From: Paracoccus luteus
Lineage (GTDB): Bacteria; Pseudomonadota; Alphaproteobacteria; Rhodobacterales; Rhodobacteraceae
Direction of reading: 5' to 3'
Assembly (NCBI RefSeq): GCF_004522155.1
Contig: NZ_SDEA01000004.1
Span: 62,001 to 126,000 of the forward strand
DNA: 64,000 nt
The notes under the pieces are model-generated. The model was not told the origin of the DNA. It worked only from the letters and a program-made list of their open reading frames with translations, and did no database searches. The position numbers and the translations under genes are program-made. The stretch's first letter is position 1. Every line of letters begins with the position of its first letter. This document shows, in pieces, positions 1-7,479 of the stretch.

Positions 1-166
1 ACCGGCCGATGCGGCGGTTCCCGGCAAGCGGTTGTCGCGATGGTGGCGTGCGGTTGCGGACCCGGCCCATACCCAGCGTCAACCCGCCAAGGCGCGGCTG
101 ACGGCGGGCAGACCAGTCCGCCCCGCCGCCCTTCGTTTCAGCCGCGACTGCGACCGGCCGCCAACG

Positions 167-865
167 TCACTCGGCCGCGCCCACGGTCAGTTCCACCTCG
201 GCCAGCCCGTCCACGCCGCCGCGCAGCCGGCTGCCCGGTTCGACCGGACCGACGCCGGCGGGCGTGCCGGTATAGATCACGTCACCGGGCTGCAGGTGAT
301 AATAATGCGAAAGATCGGCCAGCAGATCGGGCACCGTCCAGATCAGGTCGGACAGTTTCGCATCCTGCCGGACGGTGCCGTCCATCTGCAGCCAGATGCG
401 CTGGCCGGCGACCTCGCCGAAGGCGGCGGCGCGGGTGATCGGGGACAGGACCGCAGAGTTCTCGAAGTCCTTGCCGAAATCCCACGGACGCCCCTTGTCG
501 CGCGCCTTCTGCTGCAGGTCGCGGCGCGTCATGTCCAGCCCGGTCGCATAGCCGAAGACGGCGTCCATCACCCGGTCCTTGTCGGCCCGGAACAGCGGCG
601 CGCCAAGGGCGATGACGAACTCCATCTCGTGGTGCAGGTTCGCGGTTCCCGGCGGATAGGGCACGGTCGTCCCGCTTTGGACCAGCGCCTGCGCGTGCTT
701 GAGGAAATAGAACGGCGCCTCGCGGTCCACCTCAAACCCCATTTCCCGGGCGTGGTCGGCATAGTTGCGCCCGACGCAGAAGATGCGGTTGACGGGGTAT
801 TCGCTGTCCTCGCCGACAACCGGCACGGTGGGGGACAGGGCGCGTTCGAAAAGCAGTCTGGTCAT
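167..865 (-). CDS. Fumarylacetoacetate hydrolase (FAH) family protein, fumarylpyruvate hydrolase-like
   Basis: Predicted 232-residue cytosolic metal-dependent hydrolase that cleaves a C-C bond in a 2,4-dioxo acid. The FAH core is visible: CVGRNYADHAREMG near the N-terminus, metal-ligand region HHEMEFVIALG, then GLDMTRRDLQ, PWDFGKDFENSA and the C-terminal GDVIYTGTPAGVGPV. Length and these motifs resemble fumarylpyruvate hydrolases of gentisate-type pathways, but the substrate cannot be fixed from sequence. The start at 865 is preferred over an in-frame start at 913 because GAGGAAG lies just upstream. No ring-cleavage partner is nearby. Bases 1-166 beyond the stop show nothing recognisable. Confidence 0.88.
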   Translation of the reverse strand: MTRLLFERALSPTVPVVGEDSEYPVNRIFCVGRNYADHAREMGFEVDREAPFYFLKHAQALVQSGTTVPYPPGTANLHHEMEFVIALGAPLFRADKDRVMDAVFGYATGLDMTRRDLQQKARDKGRPWDFGKDFENSAVLSPITRAAAFGEVAGQRIWLQMDGTVRQDAKLSDLIWTVPDLLADLSHYYHLQPGDVIYTGTPAGVGPVEPGSRLRGGVDGLAEVELTVGAAE

Positions 866-1026
866 GTCTTCCTCATCCACCCGCATTCGCGCCGCCGGAC
901 AGGCGGTGCGCACATGGGCCGACCACTATCCCAGAACGGCGTCAAAGACCATTCCGCGGACGATCCGGCGGGCTGAGTGCGGCGCGGGTCAGTCGCCACG
1001 CAACATGGCGGCGGGAAAGACCGCAT

Positions 1027-1115
1027 GGACCGGCCGGCGTGTGATGATACGCCGGCCGGATCGTATGCGGCGCCCGCAGAGGACCGGCCGGCGCGATCAC
1101 ACGCCTGCCGGATCG
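1027..1115 (-). terminator. Two tandem GC-rich hairpins downstream of the DUF4394 gene
   Basis: Bases 1030-1059 form a perfect 11-bp stem (CCGGCCGGCGT / ACGCCGGCCGG) with an 8-nt loop. A related imperfect copy starts at 1081 and shares the opening ggaccggccggcg. Both lie in the 267-bp gap after the DUF4394 stop and before the FAH gene, so a termination or mRNA-end role is likely. There is no clear T-tract. The rest of the gap shows nothing. Confidence 0.5.
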
Positions 1116-1132
1116 GATTCGGCCGCTGCCGG

Positions 1133-1921
1133 TCACATCGCCGGCATGACCGCGATGTCGGTCAGGTCGCCGTCGATGCCTTCAAGCTTGCCGGCCTCGG
1201 TCGCGGCGCCGGTTTCCAGGTTGACGGAATGGATCGCGCCGCCGGTCACCAGCCAGGCGGTGTTGGTGCCGTCCTCGGTCGTCTGGATGTCAAAGGCGGG
1301 GGTGGTGTCGCCCAAGCTGATGCCCAGCTTGCCGACCGCCGCCAGCGTGCCGTCGTTCGGCGCGGTCTGGCGGATCAGCGCGCCGATGGTGCTGTCGATG
1401 TCATACATCGCCGTTGCCTCGGGCTTGCCGAAGGCGTTGGTATAGGCCGCGGCCGCGATCATCGGCGCCTCGCCCGCGTGCATGTCGCCGTCCTCGTATG
1501 CCAGTTCGCCGTCAACGGTGACTTCGCCGGTGTCCACGTTGACGCGGTGGTTCGTCGTGCCGGTCATCAGCCGCAGCCGGTCGGCCATCGGGTTGAAATC
1601 GACAATGACCGGCATGTCGCCCATCGGCAAGGGCGTGTTCATCGTCGAAAGCTCGGTCGCGGCCCCGGTCGCGGGGTCGATGGTGACGATCCTGTTGTCG
1701 CCGGTGACGCCGACAAGCGTCCGGTTGCCGGGGCGGTAATCGATGCCGACCAGCATGTCGGCGCCCGTGAGGGGCATCATCGAGACCTCGGCCGGGTTCT
1801 CGTGGTCGAACATGACCAGCGTCTTGCCGTCGACAAGGCCGATCACCGGCGCGGCCATCGCCATTCCGGTCGTGGCAACAAGCGCGAGGGTCGTGGCGAC
1901 TGCGGCGCGGGAAATGGTCAT
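1133..1921 (-). CDS. DUF4394 domain-containing exported protein
   Basis: Predicted 262-residue secreted or periplasmic protein. An N-terminal signal peptide is evident (MTISRAAVATTLALVATTGMA, with AMA-A as the likely cleavage site). The body is a repetitive beta-strand series (GLVDGKTLVMFD, LVGIDYRPGNRTLVGV, IVTIDPATGAAT, RVNVDTGEVT, DLTDIAVMP) typical of DUF4394, which is thought to form a propeller-like fold. The start at 1921 follows AAAGGA; a longer reading frame to 2116 runs into the divergent sigma gene and is rejected. It is transcribed away from the ECF sigma/anti-sigma pair across a 193-bp shared promoter region, so it is a plausible target of that sigma factor. Function is unknown. 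Confidence 0.85.
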   Translation of the reverse strand: MTISRAAVATTLALVATTGMAMAAPVIGLVDGKTLVMFDHENPAEVSMMPLTGADMLVGIDYRPGNRTLVGVTGDNRIVTIDPATGAATELSTMNTPLPMGDMPVIVDFNPMADRLRLMTGTTNHRVNVDTGEVTVDGELAYEDGDMHAGEAPMIAAAAYTNAFGKPEATAMYDIDSTIGALIRQTAPNDGTLAAVGKLGISLGDTTPAFDIQTTEDGTNTAWLVTGGAIHSVNLETGAATEAGKLEGIDGDLTDIAVMPAM

Positions 1922-2114
1922 CTGTCTGTCCTTTCGGTTTGCGCGGGCGACCTTGTGGCGCCCATCACCCCTAGGACACCGGGGCGCGCCGGTTTGGATG
2001 CAGCGGCTGCGAAATATTTTCCGGGCGGCATCCGCCGGCGGTTTCGGACCGGCGACGGCTGGACCATCCGCCATCCCCCGTGCAAGCATGCCCCGGCAAC
2101 CGGGGGACGCGCGC

Positions 2115-2684
2115 ATGAAGATATCCGCCGCGGCGGCGACGGACGAAGCTGTCGATCTGTCCGATGCGCTGTTGCGCTGCGCGCGCGGCGATCAGCAGGC
2201 GCTGCGGCTGATCCTGGAAACCGAAGGCGGCCGGCTGCTGGGCGTGGCCCACAGGATGCTGCAGCGGCGCGAGCTGGCCGAAGAGGCAGTGCAGGACTGC
2301 ATGGTCCAGATCTGGCGCAAGGCGCATCAGTTCCGGGCGGCGGACGGGTCGGCGCGGGGCTGGATCTTCGCCATCCTGCGCAACCGCTGCCTGAACATCC
2401 TGCGCAGCGGGCAGCGTCTTGAAAGCGTCCCGCCCGAGGATCTGACGGCCATGCAGGACGCCCGGCTGCATGCGTCCGCCGCGGGGCTGGACGGGATGAG
2501 CGACCGTATCGCGCTGAAGGATTGCCTGACGCGGCTTGAACCGGCGGCGCAGCGCGCGATCCTGCTGGCCTATGTCGGCGGCTTCAGCCAGGGCGAGATC
2601 GCGGCGATCCAGGCCGTGCCGCTTGGCACCTGCAAATCCTGGATCCGCCGCGGGCTGGAACTGCTGCGGGGGTGCCTGTCATGA
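2115..2684 (+). CDS. ECF-family RNA polymerase sigma factor
   Basis: A 189-residue sigma-70 family extracytoplasmic function factor. Region 2 spans roughly residues 20-90 (DALLRCARGDQQALR, LAEEAVQDCMVQIWRKA, ARGWIFAILRNRCLN). Region 4 spans about 135-188 (LTRLEPAAQRAILLAYVGGFSQGEIA, then KSWIRRGLELLR, the helix-turn-helix). The next gene overlaps it by ATGA, the usual sigma/anti-sigma coupling. The ATG at 2115 gives the expected family length; no strong Shine-Dalgarno sequence is visible, and an in-frame ATG slightly upstream is possible. It probably controls its own operon and perhaps the divergent DUF4394 gene. Confidence 0.92.
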   Translation: MKISAAAATDEAVDLSDALLRCARGDQQALRLILETEGGRLLGVAHRMLQRRELAEEAVQDCMVQIWRKAHQFRAADGSARGWIFAILRNRCLNILRSGQRLESVPPEDLTAMQDARLHASAAGLDGMSDRIALKDCLTRLEPAAQRAILLAYVGGFSQGEIAAIQAVPLGTCKSWIRRGLELLRGCLS

Positions 2685-3400
2685 GCATGGATCTGGACAC
2701 CCGCGCGGACATCTTCGTGCTGGGCCTGCTGGACGAACCGACCCAGGCGGAGCTGGATGCGGCGCTGGCGGATGATCCCGCATGGGCCGCCGCGGTCGCG
2801 CGGGCGCGCGACAGGTTGCTGCCGCTGGACATGACGGCCGTGGAACTGCCGGGGGCGGTGTCGCTGTGGGACCGCATCGCCCCGCGGCTTGGCCCGGCGG
2901 AACCTGCCGCCGCGCCCGCCGCCGTCCGGGCTGTTCCCGCCGCCCCTGTGGTCCCTGCGAACGACGCGGGGCCGCCGCGGCGCTGGTTCACCGCCGGCAT
3001 GGCGGCGGCGGCCGGCATCCTGGCGGGGGTGATGCTTGGCGGATCGTGGTTTTCGGCCGAGCCGGTCGTCATCGCCGTGCTGATGGATGCGTCCGGCAAT
3101 CCGACCGCCGTCGTCGAGGATTTCGGCGCCGCCGACGCACGCATCCGGTTCGTCAGCGCCGTCGAGGTGCCGGAAGGCAGGCAGATGCAGGTCTGGACGC
3201 TTCCCTCGGCTGAAATGGGACCGGTGTCGCTGGGGCTGTTGGCTGGCGCGGGCGGGGCCGATCTGGACCCGCCGCGCCTGCCTGTGCCCACCGACGGCCA
3301 GCTTTACGAGATCACGCTGGAACCGGCCGGAGGCTCGCCAACCGGCCGCCCGACGGGCGCGATCCTGGCAAAGGGGCTGGCGGCGCAACAGGGGGCCTGA
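2681..3400 (+). CDS. Anti-sigma factor, RskA family
   Basis: A 239-residue single-pass membrane protein expected to sequester the sigma factor encoded upstream. The N-terminal cytoplasmic zone (LDTRADIFVLGLLDEPTQAELDAALADDP) matches anti-sigma-K type domains. One transmembrane helix lies near residues 107-127 (WFTAGMAAAAGILAGVMLGG). The periplasmic part carries the RskA C-terminal pattern (EGRQMQVWTLP, GPVSLGLL, YEITLEPAGGSPTGRPTGAIL). Its ATG overlaps the sigma stop codon. No cytoplasmic HxxxCxxC zinc motif is seen, as in RskA proteins. The inducing signal is not evident. Confidence 0.88.
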   Translation: MSMDLDTRADIFVLGLLDEPTQAELDAALADDPAWAAAVARARDRLLPLDMTAVELPGAVSLWDRIAPRLGPAEPAAAPAAVRAVPAAPVVPANDAGPPRRWFTAGMAAAAGILAGVMLGGSWFSAEPVVIAVLMDASGNPTAVVEDFGAADARIRFVSAVEVPEGRQMQVWTLPSAEMGPVSLGLLAGAGGADLDPPRLPVPTDGQLYEITLEPAGGSPTGRPTGAILAKGLAAQQGA

Positions 3401-3410
3401 CGCGGACTGG

Positions 3411-3431
3411 GGGGGCGGTCCACCCGCCCCC
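3411..3431. terminator. Hairpin between convergent genes
   Basis: GGGGGCGG pairs with CCGCCCCC across a 5-nt loop (TCCAC), eleven bases after the anti-sigma stop and before the convergent peptidoglycan-binding gene. There is no long T-run, so it is a weak candidate terminator. Confidence 0.45.
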
Positions 3432-3512
3432 TTGGGGCCGGCGTGTCGGTCCGCCCGCAACCGCCGGGGTCGCGGCCGTGTTACGGCGCCAGTGAAGCTA
3501 TCTCTCCAGCGC

Positions 3513-4247
3513 TCAGCGGGCGGTCAGCCGCTCGACCTGCGGGCCGGTCAGATAGCCGGTGGCAGTCAGGTCGTTCGCCCGCTGCCAGGCGGCGATGGCG
3601 TTGCGGGTGCCCTTCCCGAAGATGCCGTCCACGCCGCGCGTGTCAAAGCCGCGGCGGGTCAGTCCCGCTTGCACCGCGCTGCGCTGCTGGCGGCTGAGGC
3701 TCAGCACCGCTTCGGCCTGCGCCGGGCCGCTTGCTGCGCTGGCCGATGCGGATGAACTGGCGGTGCCGGTGGTGCCGCGCAGGATCTCGTTGGCCTGCGC
3801 CGCGGTCAGCGTGCCGGTCTGCGCATAGTTGCGGTCCCTCTGCCACAGCGCGATCGCGCGGCGGGTGCCGGGACCAAAGTTCCCGTCGGTGCCGTTGGTG
3901 CCGTAACCCAGCGCGTTCAGCTTGCGCTGGACGTTCACGCGCTGCTGTGCCGACAGCGAGGCCGTGTCGCCCCGGTTCTGGTCGGGCGTGACCACCGCGC
4001 CCCCAAGCCGCTGCACGCGGTCGCGCGCCTGGGCGGCATACATCCCGTTCGGGAACTGGCGCAGATAGGATTGATAAGCGGAAAGCGTGTTCGCGCCTTG
4101 CGCCTGCGCATAGGCGGCGCGATCCTGTTCCTGCTGCAGATACTGGCGGGCAACGCCGCCCACGATATCGCGGACGCTGTCCTGGGCCTGGACCGGCCCG
4201 GCGACGAGAAGCGCGGCGAACGCCGCTGAAACGATTGTCTTGACCAT
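3513..4247 (-). CDS. Exported protein with two peptidoglycan-binding domains
   Basis: A 244-residue secreted protein. A signal peptide is clear (MVKTIVSAAFAALLVAGPVQAQ). Two PG_binding_1 domains follow: residues about 101-155 (LSAQQRVNVQRKLNALGYGT, FGPGTRRAIALWQR) and 187-241 (LSRQQRSAVQAGLTRRGFDT, FGKGTRNAIAAWQR), joined by a Ser/Ala linker. No catalytic domain is present, so it likely anchors to or senses cell wall rather than cutting it. The start at 4247 follows GGAAGG and exactly begins the signal peptide; a longer in-frame extension has no SD and no homologous look. Confidence 0.85.
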   Translation of the reverse strand: MVKTIVSAAFAALLVAGPVQAQDSVRDIVGGVARQYLQQEQDRAAYAQAQGANTLSAYQSYLRQFPNGMYAAQARDRVQRLGGAVVTPDQNRGDTASLSAQQRVNVQRKLNALGYGTNGTDGNFGPGTRRAIALWQRDRNYAQTGTLTAAQANEILRGTTGTASSSASASAASGPAQAEAVLSLSRQQRSAVQAGLTRRGFDTRGVDGIFGKGTRNAIAAWQRANDLTATGYLTGPQVERLTAR

Positions 4248-4556
4248 CAAATGGCTTCCTTCCACTTCAATCCCCCGGTGGGGCCTTGGGTGTATAGCGC
4301 GACAGGGGCCTTTCGGTTCCGGCCGGCTGCTGGAAGTAACAGCCGGGCGCTGCCATCGTATGCTCTTGCCGGGCTCGTCTGCCGAGCCTATCTTGAGATT
4401 GCCGGAATGTGAGCGAGTGGCTCGCCTGGTTAGCGGACCGGCTGGCGGCAAGGCCCCTATCGCCGCCGTCATGCGATCCGGCTGCGCGTGCAGCAGGCGA
4501 TAGCTGAGAGCGACGCGGCCCGGATGCGCTGCCCTTGCCGATGCAGTCCGGCACCA
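4248..4556. other. Non-coding gap upstream of the peptidoglycan-binding gene
   Basis: Roughly 300 bases without a supportable gene on either strand. Short open frames exist but show no motif or SD. It must hold the promoter of the minus-strand peptidoglycan-binding gene. An inverted pair ctatcgcc/ggcgatag flanks bases 4456-4503; its role is unclear. Confidence 0.4.
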
Positions 4557-4830
4557 TCAATTCGCTGCCTGAAACCTTAACGTCACCCGGAAACCGGGCG
4601 AGAGGTTTTCAAGCATGGCCTCGCCGGCCGCCGCCTCGACGATCTCATGCGCAAGCGACGGCCAAGGCCGGTCCCCTCAAGCATGTCGTCAAGGCGAACG
4701 CCGCGCCGGACGTTCCGGGACAGCAGCGCCTGTGGAACACCGTGGCCATCGTCCTCGACAGACCGATCCACCCGGCCCTGCCTCGCCGGGCAGGCGGTGA
4801 TGCGACGAGGTGAACTCCGCGCCACACGGC
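4557..4830 (-). pseudogene. Remnant of a sensor histidine kinase (ATPase domain C-terminus), frameshifted
   Basis: Read on the minus strand, one frame gives GRVDRSVEDDGHGVPQ followed by RRGVRLDDMLEGTGLG, matching the G1 (DDGxGVP), F-like and G2 (GTGLG) boxes of HATPase_c domains. The next part, LAHEIVEAAAGEAMLENLSPG through a natural TGA at 4557, lies in a different frame, so a single-base indel sits near 4655-4662. No H-box, intact N-box or sensor part is found upstream, and the remnant is cut off about 20 bases before the PEP mutase-like gene. This is my translation and family knowledge; no search was run. Confidence 0.65.
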
Positions 4831-4852
4831 AAGGCGTTGCAAGCGATCGTCA

Positions 4853-5635
4853 TCAATCCTTGTGACTGACGACGGCTTCGCTTTCACATCGTCTGAGGAC
4901 CGCAGCCGCCTCGTCAACTGCCGCCCATGCACGCTTGGCAAGGCTGCCGCCGACACTGCAGCGCCGGACGCCTTGCGCAGCAAAGGCACGGATACCGGCA
5001 TCGTAATCATGGACGACGACATTGACCGGCTTTGGCGCAACCGCTGCGACCAGTTCGGCCACGGCTGCCTTGTCGCGGATGAACGGAACAAACAGGCAAT
5101 CCGCGCCGGCGTCGGCATAGGCGACGGCGCGGGCGATGCTGTCGGCGGCCGACATGCCCGGCACGCGGAAGTTTTCGTTGCGGCCAATCAGCATGGCCGC
5201 AGGATCGATGGCATCGATTGTCGCACGGGCGGCCTGCAGGCGTTCGACCGCCAGTCCCGTCTCATACATCAGGCTTCCCGACCAGTCTTCGATCGAGACG
5301 GCGGCGACGCCGGTTTCGACGGCAAGCGAGACATGATGCGCCACGTCCTCGGGCCGATCCGCGAAGCCGTTCTCGAAATCGGCGTTGACCGGCAGGGGTG
5401 TGGCCGACACCAGCATCCGCAGATGATCGAGCACATCGTCAAGGCCGAGTTCGCCATCCTCTTTCCCCGCGGCCCAGGCTGCACCGGCACTGGTTGACGC
5501 GATCGCGCGAAAGCCGGCCTTGGCAAGGCGAACGGCGCTGCCGGCGTCCCAGGCGTTCGGCAGCAGGAAAAACCCGGTGTCATGCATCCGCCGAAACGCG
5601 ATGCGCTTGTCTGCAGCGGTTGGTTGCGTCGTCAT
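4853..5635 (-). CDS. Isocitrate lyase/PEP mutase family protein
   Basis: A 260-residue TIM-barrel enzyme of the ICL/PEPM superfamily, which makes or breaks C-C or C-P bonds beside the carboxylate of 2-oxo acids using Mg2+. Visible signatures are FFLLPNAWDAGSAVRLAKAG, the metal-binding strand PVNADFENGFAD, AAVSIEDWSG, and IGRNENF. The short form lacks the KKCGH loop of true isocitrate lyases, so it belongs with the carboxy-PEP mutase or oxaloacetase-like group whose substrate is unassigned. The ATG at 5635 overlaps the stop codon of the acetyltransferase gene, so the two are co-transcribed. Confidence 0.87.
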   Translation of the reverse strand: MTTQPTAADKRIAFRRMHDTGFFLLPNAWDAGSAVRLAKAGFRAIASTSAGAAWAAGKEDGELGLDDVLDHLRMLVSATPLPVNADFENGFADRPEDVAHHVSLAVETGVAAVSIEDWSGSLMYETGLAVERLQAARATIDAIDPAAMLIGRNENFRVPGMSAADSIARAVAYADAGADCLFVPFIRDKAAVAELVAAVAPKPVNVVVHDYDAGIRAFAAQGVRRCSVGGSLAKRAWAAVDEAAAVLRRCESEAVVSHKD

Positions 5636-6294
5636 GGCCTGTATTCCTCCAGTTTCCGGATCTGCCGGCCGCATGCGTCGAAGTTGCCGGGCAACAGCCA
5701 CGCCTGATAGCCTCGGCGCAAGCGCCGCCAGTCCTGATCGGTCATGGCGAACCAGGCGGTGTCACGACTGGCGCCCTTGACGACCATGTGCTGACGGAAC
5801 ACGCCTTCGGGTTTGAACCCGAAGCGGATGGCCGCCCGCTTGGAAGGCGCATTCAGGTCGTTGCACTTCCACTCGAACCGCCGATAGCCAAGGGCGAAGA
5901 CATGCTCGGCAAACAGGTAAAGCGCCTCGGTCGCCATGCGCGTTTGCTGAAGCGCAGGCCCCCACATGATGCTGCCAATCTCGATGACGCCGTGGGTCTG
6001 GTCAATCCGCATCAACGCCTGGCGACCTTCGGCACGGCCGGTCACCTGGTCGATGACGGCAAAGAACAGGGGATCGGTCGAGGCTGACGCCGTCCTTATC
6101 CAGGCGTCGAACTCAGCGCGGTCCCGAGGGGGGCTTTCGAACAGCCAGCGGAAACGGTCCTCTGCGCCGTCGGCCGATGCCGCCTGATAAAGCGTGTCGG
6201 CGTGCCGGGGTTCCAAGGGTTCCAGCCGCACATAACGCCCCTCAAGGGCGGCCCGCGCGGGGCGCGGCCTTGCCGACCAGACTGCCAGATCCAT
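5632..6294 (-). CDS. GNAT family N-acetyltransferase (RimJ/RimL-like)
   Basis: A 220-residue acetyl-CoA-dependent transferase. RYVRLEPLEPRHADTLYQA opens the fold. The sequence around IEIGSIMWGPALQQTRMATEALYLFAEHVF is the region that binds acetyl-CoA pyrophosphate. FEWKCNDLNAPSKRAAIRFGFKPEGVFRQHMV is characteristic of RimJ/L-type enzymes acting on protein N-termini or small amines. It is first in a two-gene operon with the PEP mutase-like gene (4-bp ATGA overlap). The substrate is not determinable. Confidence 0.88.
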   Translation of the reverse strand: MDLAVWSARPRPARAALEGRYVRLEPLEPRHADTLYQAASADGAEDRFRWLFESPPRDRAEFDAWIRTASASTDPLFFAVIDQVTGRAEGRQALMRIDQTHGVIEIGSIMWGPALQQTRMATEALYLFAEHVFALGYRRFEWKCNDLNAPSKRAAIRFGFKPEGVFRQHMVVKGASRDTAWFAMTDQDWRRLRRGYQAWLLPGNFDACGRQIRKLEEYRP

Positions 6295-6591
6295 GACGCT
6301 GTGCCTCTCCGCTGGGTGCTGGCGAAACCGATACTGCCTGCCAGAGCAAGCATTAGAAGAGCGGCTGCGTTTTCAGAAGACCTGTTCTTCGGCGTGCGTG
6401 ATGTCCGAATGACCGCTTTCCGTCGAAGCCGCCCTCCTCATTTGACGGCGAGCCCGCGACGCGACGAGGACAGGCCGCTGCCGGAGGCCGAACCTTTCGC
6501 GAACGGCAACTCGCCATCGGGCGACAGCCGGCGCCTTGCCGTTCCCGGCGACATCAGCCAAGGTAACGGCGACACCATCGAAGAGCCGTGC

Positions 6592-7098
6592 ATGAGATTT
6601 CGTCGCCCCACTTGGAACCTCGTCCTGGTGGCGACCGCACTGGCGACCCTGTCTGGCTGCGGCATGTTCAAGCGGCACTCGGAACTGGAATGCATGGAGC
6701 GCGCCATGTATTTCGAATCCCACCGCTCGAGCCGGGATGGAATGGTCGCGGTCGGCAGCGTCGTGATGAACCGGGTCGCATCGCGCCAGTATCCCGACAC
6801 CGTCTGCGGCGTGGTTTCACAAAAGAACCAGTTCGCCCCGGCGGTGATGTCGCGCCGGATGGACCAGCGCTCGGCGCCCTTGGTGCGCGAGGCCGCGATT
6901 TCGGTCCTGCGGGGCGAGCGTCATCCGATGATCGGCAACGCGCAGTTCTTCCACGCGGCAGGCTATCGGGCCGGCTACAGCAATATGCATTACGTGCTGA
7001 CCACAGGCGGAAATGCGTTTTATGAACGGCGACGGCCCGAGCTTGTGACCCAGCCCGTTCCCCGCCCCGCCATCGAGGGCGTCACTCGCCCTCGGTGA
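6592..7098 (+). CDS. Cell wall hydrolase, SleB/Hydrolase_2 family lipoprotein
   Basis: A 168-residue envelope protein. The N-terminus is a lipoprotein signal ending in the lipobox LSGC (Cys about residue 23). The mature part carries the Hydrolase_2 pattern: ERAMYFESHRSSRDGMVAVGSVVMNRV, whose Glu in YFES is the expected catalytic acid, then VCGVVSQKNQFAP and NAQFFHAAGY. Family members cleave peptidoglycan glycan strands and serve in cell-wall remodelling. The ATG at 6592 is the only start that opens with the lipoprotein signal, though its SD is weak. The roughly 300-bp gap 6295-6591 upstream shows no gene. Confidence 0.85.
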   Translation: MRFRRPTWNLVLVATALATLSGCGMFKRHSELECMERAMYFESHRSSRDGMVAVGSVVMNRVASRQYPDTVCGVVSQKNQFAPAVMSRRMDQRSAPLVREAAISVLRGERHPMIGNAQFFHAAGYRAGYSNMHYVLTTGGNAFYERRRPELVTQPVPRPAIEGVTRPR

Positions 7099-7179
7099 GC
7101 CAGACGCGGCTTTGGAAGATGCGTCTGCCATAAGGATGCCGGGCGACGGCTCAACCGCCCGGCACCGTTCCGGGATCGG

Positions 7180-7474
7180 CGACGTGTCCGTGCTGGGCCC
7201 AAGTTCCCGACCACGGCATCCGCCGTCGCGATCCCGCGCCAGATCGTCGGCACCGGAAAAACTCGCAGGTGATCGAGGTCTTGCCCCGGCTCGCCGCGTT
7301 AAAACAGGCAGCGATGCGTGTCGTGCCCCCGTCGAAGGGCGCGGGCGCTGAGCCAAGGCGACCAGCGCCGGGTTTCGTCCACCACCTCACCTCGGCGCCG
7401 GGGTCACCAGCGTCCGGCCGACCGCGGGGCGGCGACGCTGCGCGCCAGCTCGACGACGCGCAGCCTTCCAGCCG
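7180..7474 (-). pseudogene. Decayed N-terminal remnant of a CaiB/BaiF family CoA-transferase
   Basis: Starting six bases after the glutaryl-CoA dehydrogenase stop, the minus strand encodes, in alternating frames, LRVVELARSVAAPRSAGR, then DPGAEVRWWTKPGAG, then SRGKTSITCEF, then IATADAVVGNLGPA. In order these match the CaiB/BaiF N-terminus (LRVVELARxxAGP, DLGAEVIKVExPGxGD, NRGKRSITxDF, ADVVxENFxPG). At least three frame changes separate them, and only about 100 of some 400 residues remain. An intact gene here would fit a succinyl-CoA:glutarate CoA-transferase partner of gcdH. The rest of the gap (7099-7179) holds two small hairpins after the cell-wall hydrolase. Confidence 0.65.
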
Positions 7475-7479
7475 AGCGT

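Noticed and set aside
977..2422. Long plus-strand frame antisense to the DUF4394 gene
   Set aside because: Composition is Arg/Gly/His-rich with no motif, and it runs into the sigma gene in another frame.
4862..5497. Plus-strand 211-codon frame opposite the PEP mutase-like gene
   Set aside because: Antisense to clear ICL/PEPM motifs and without any domain.
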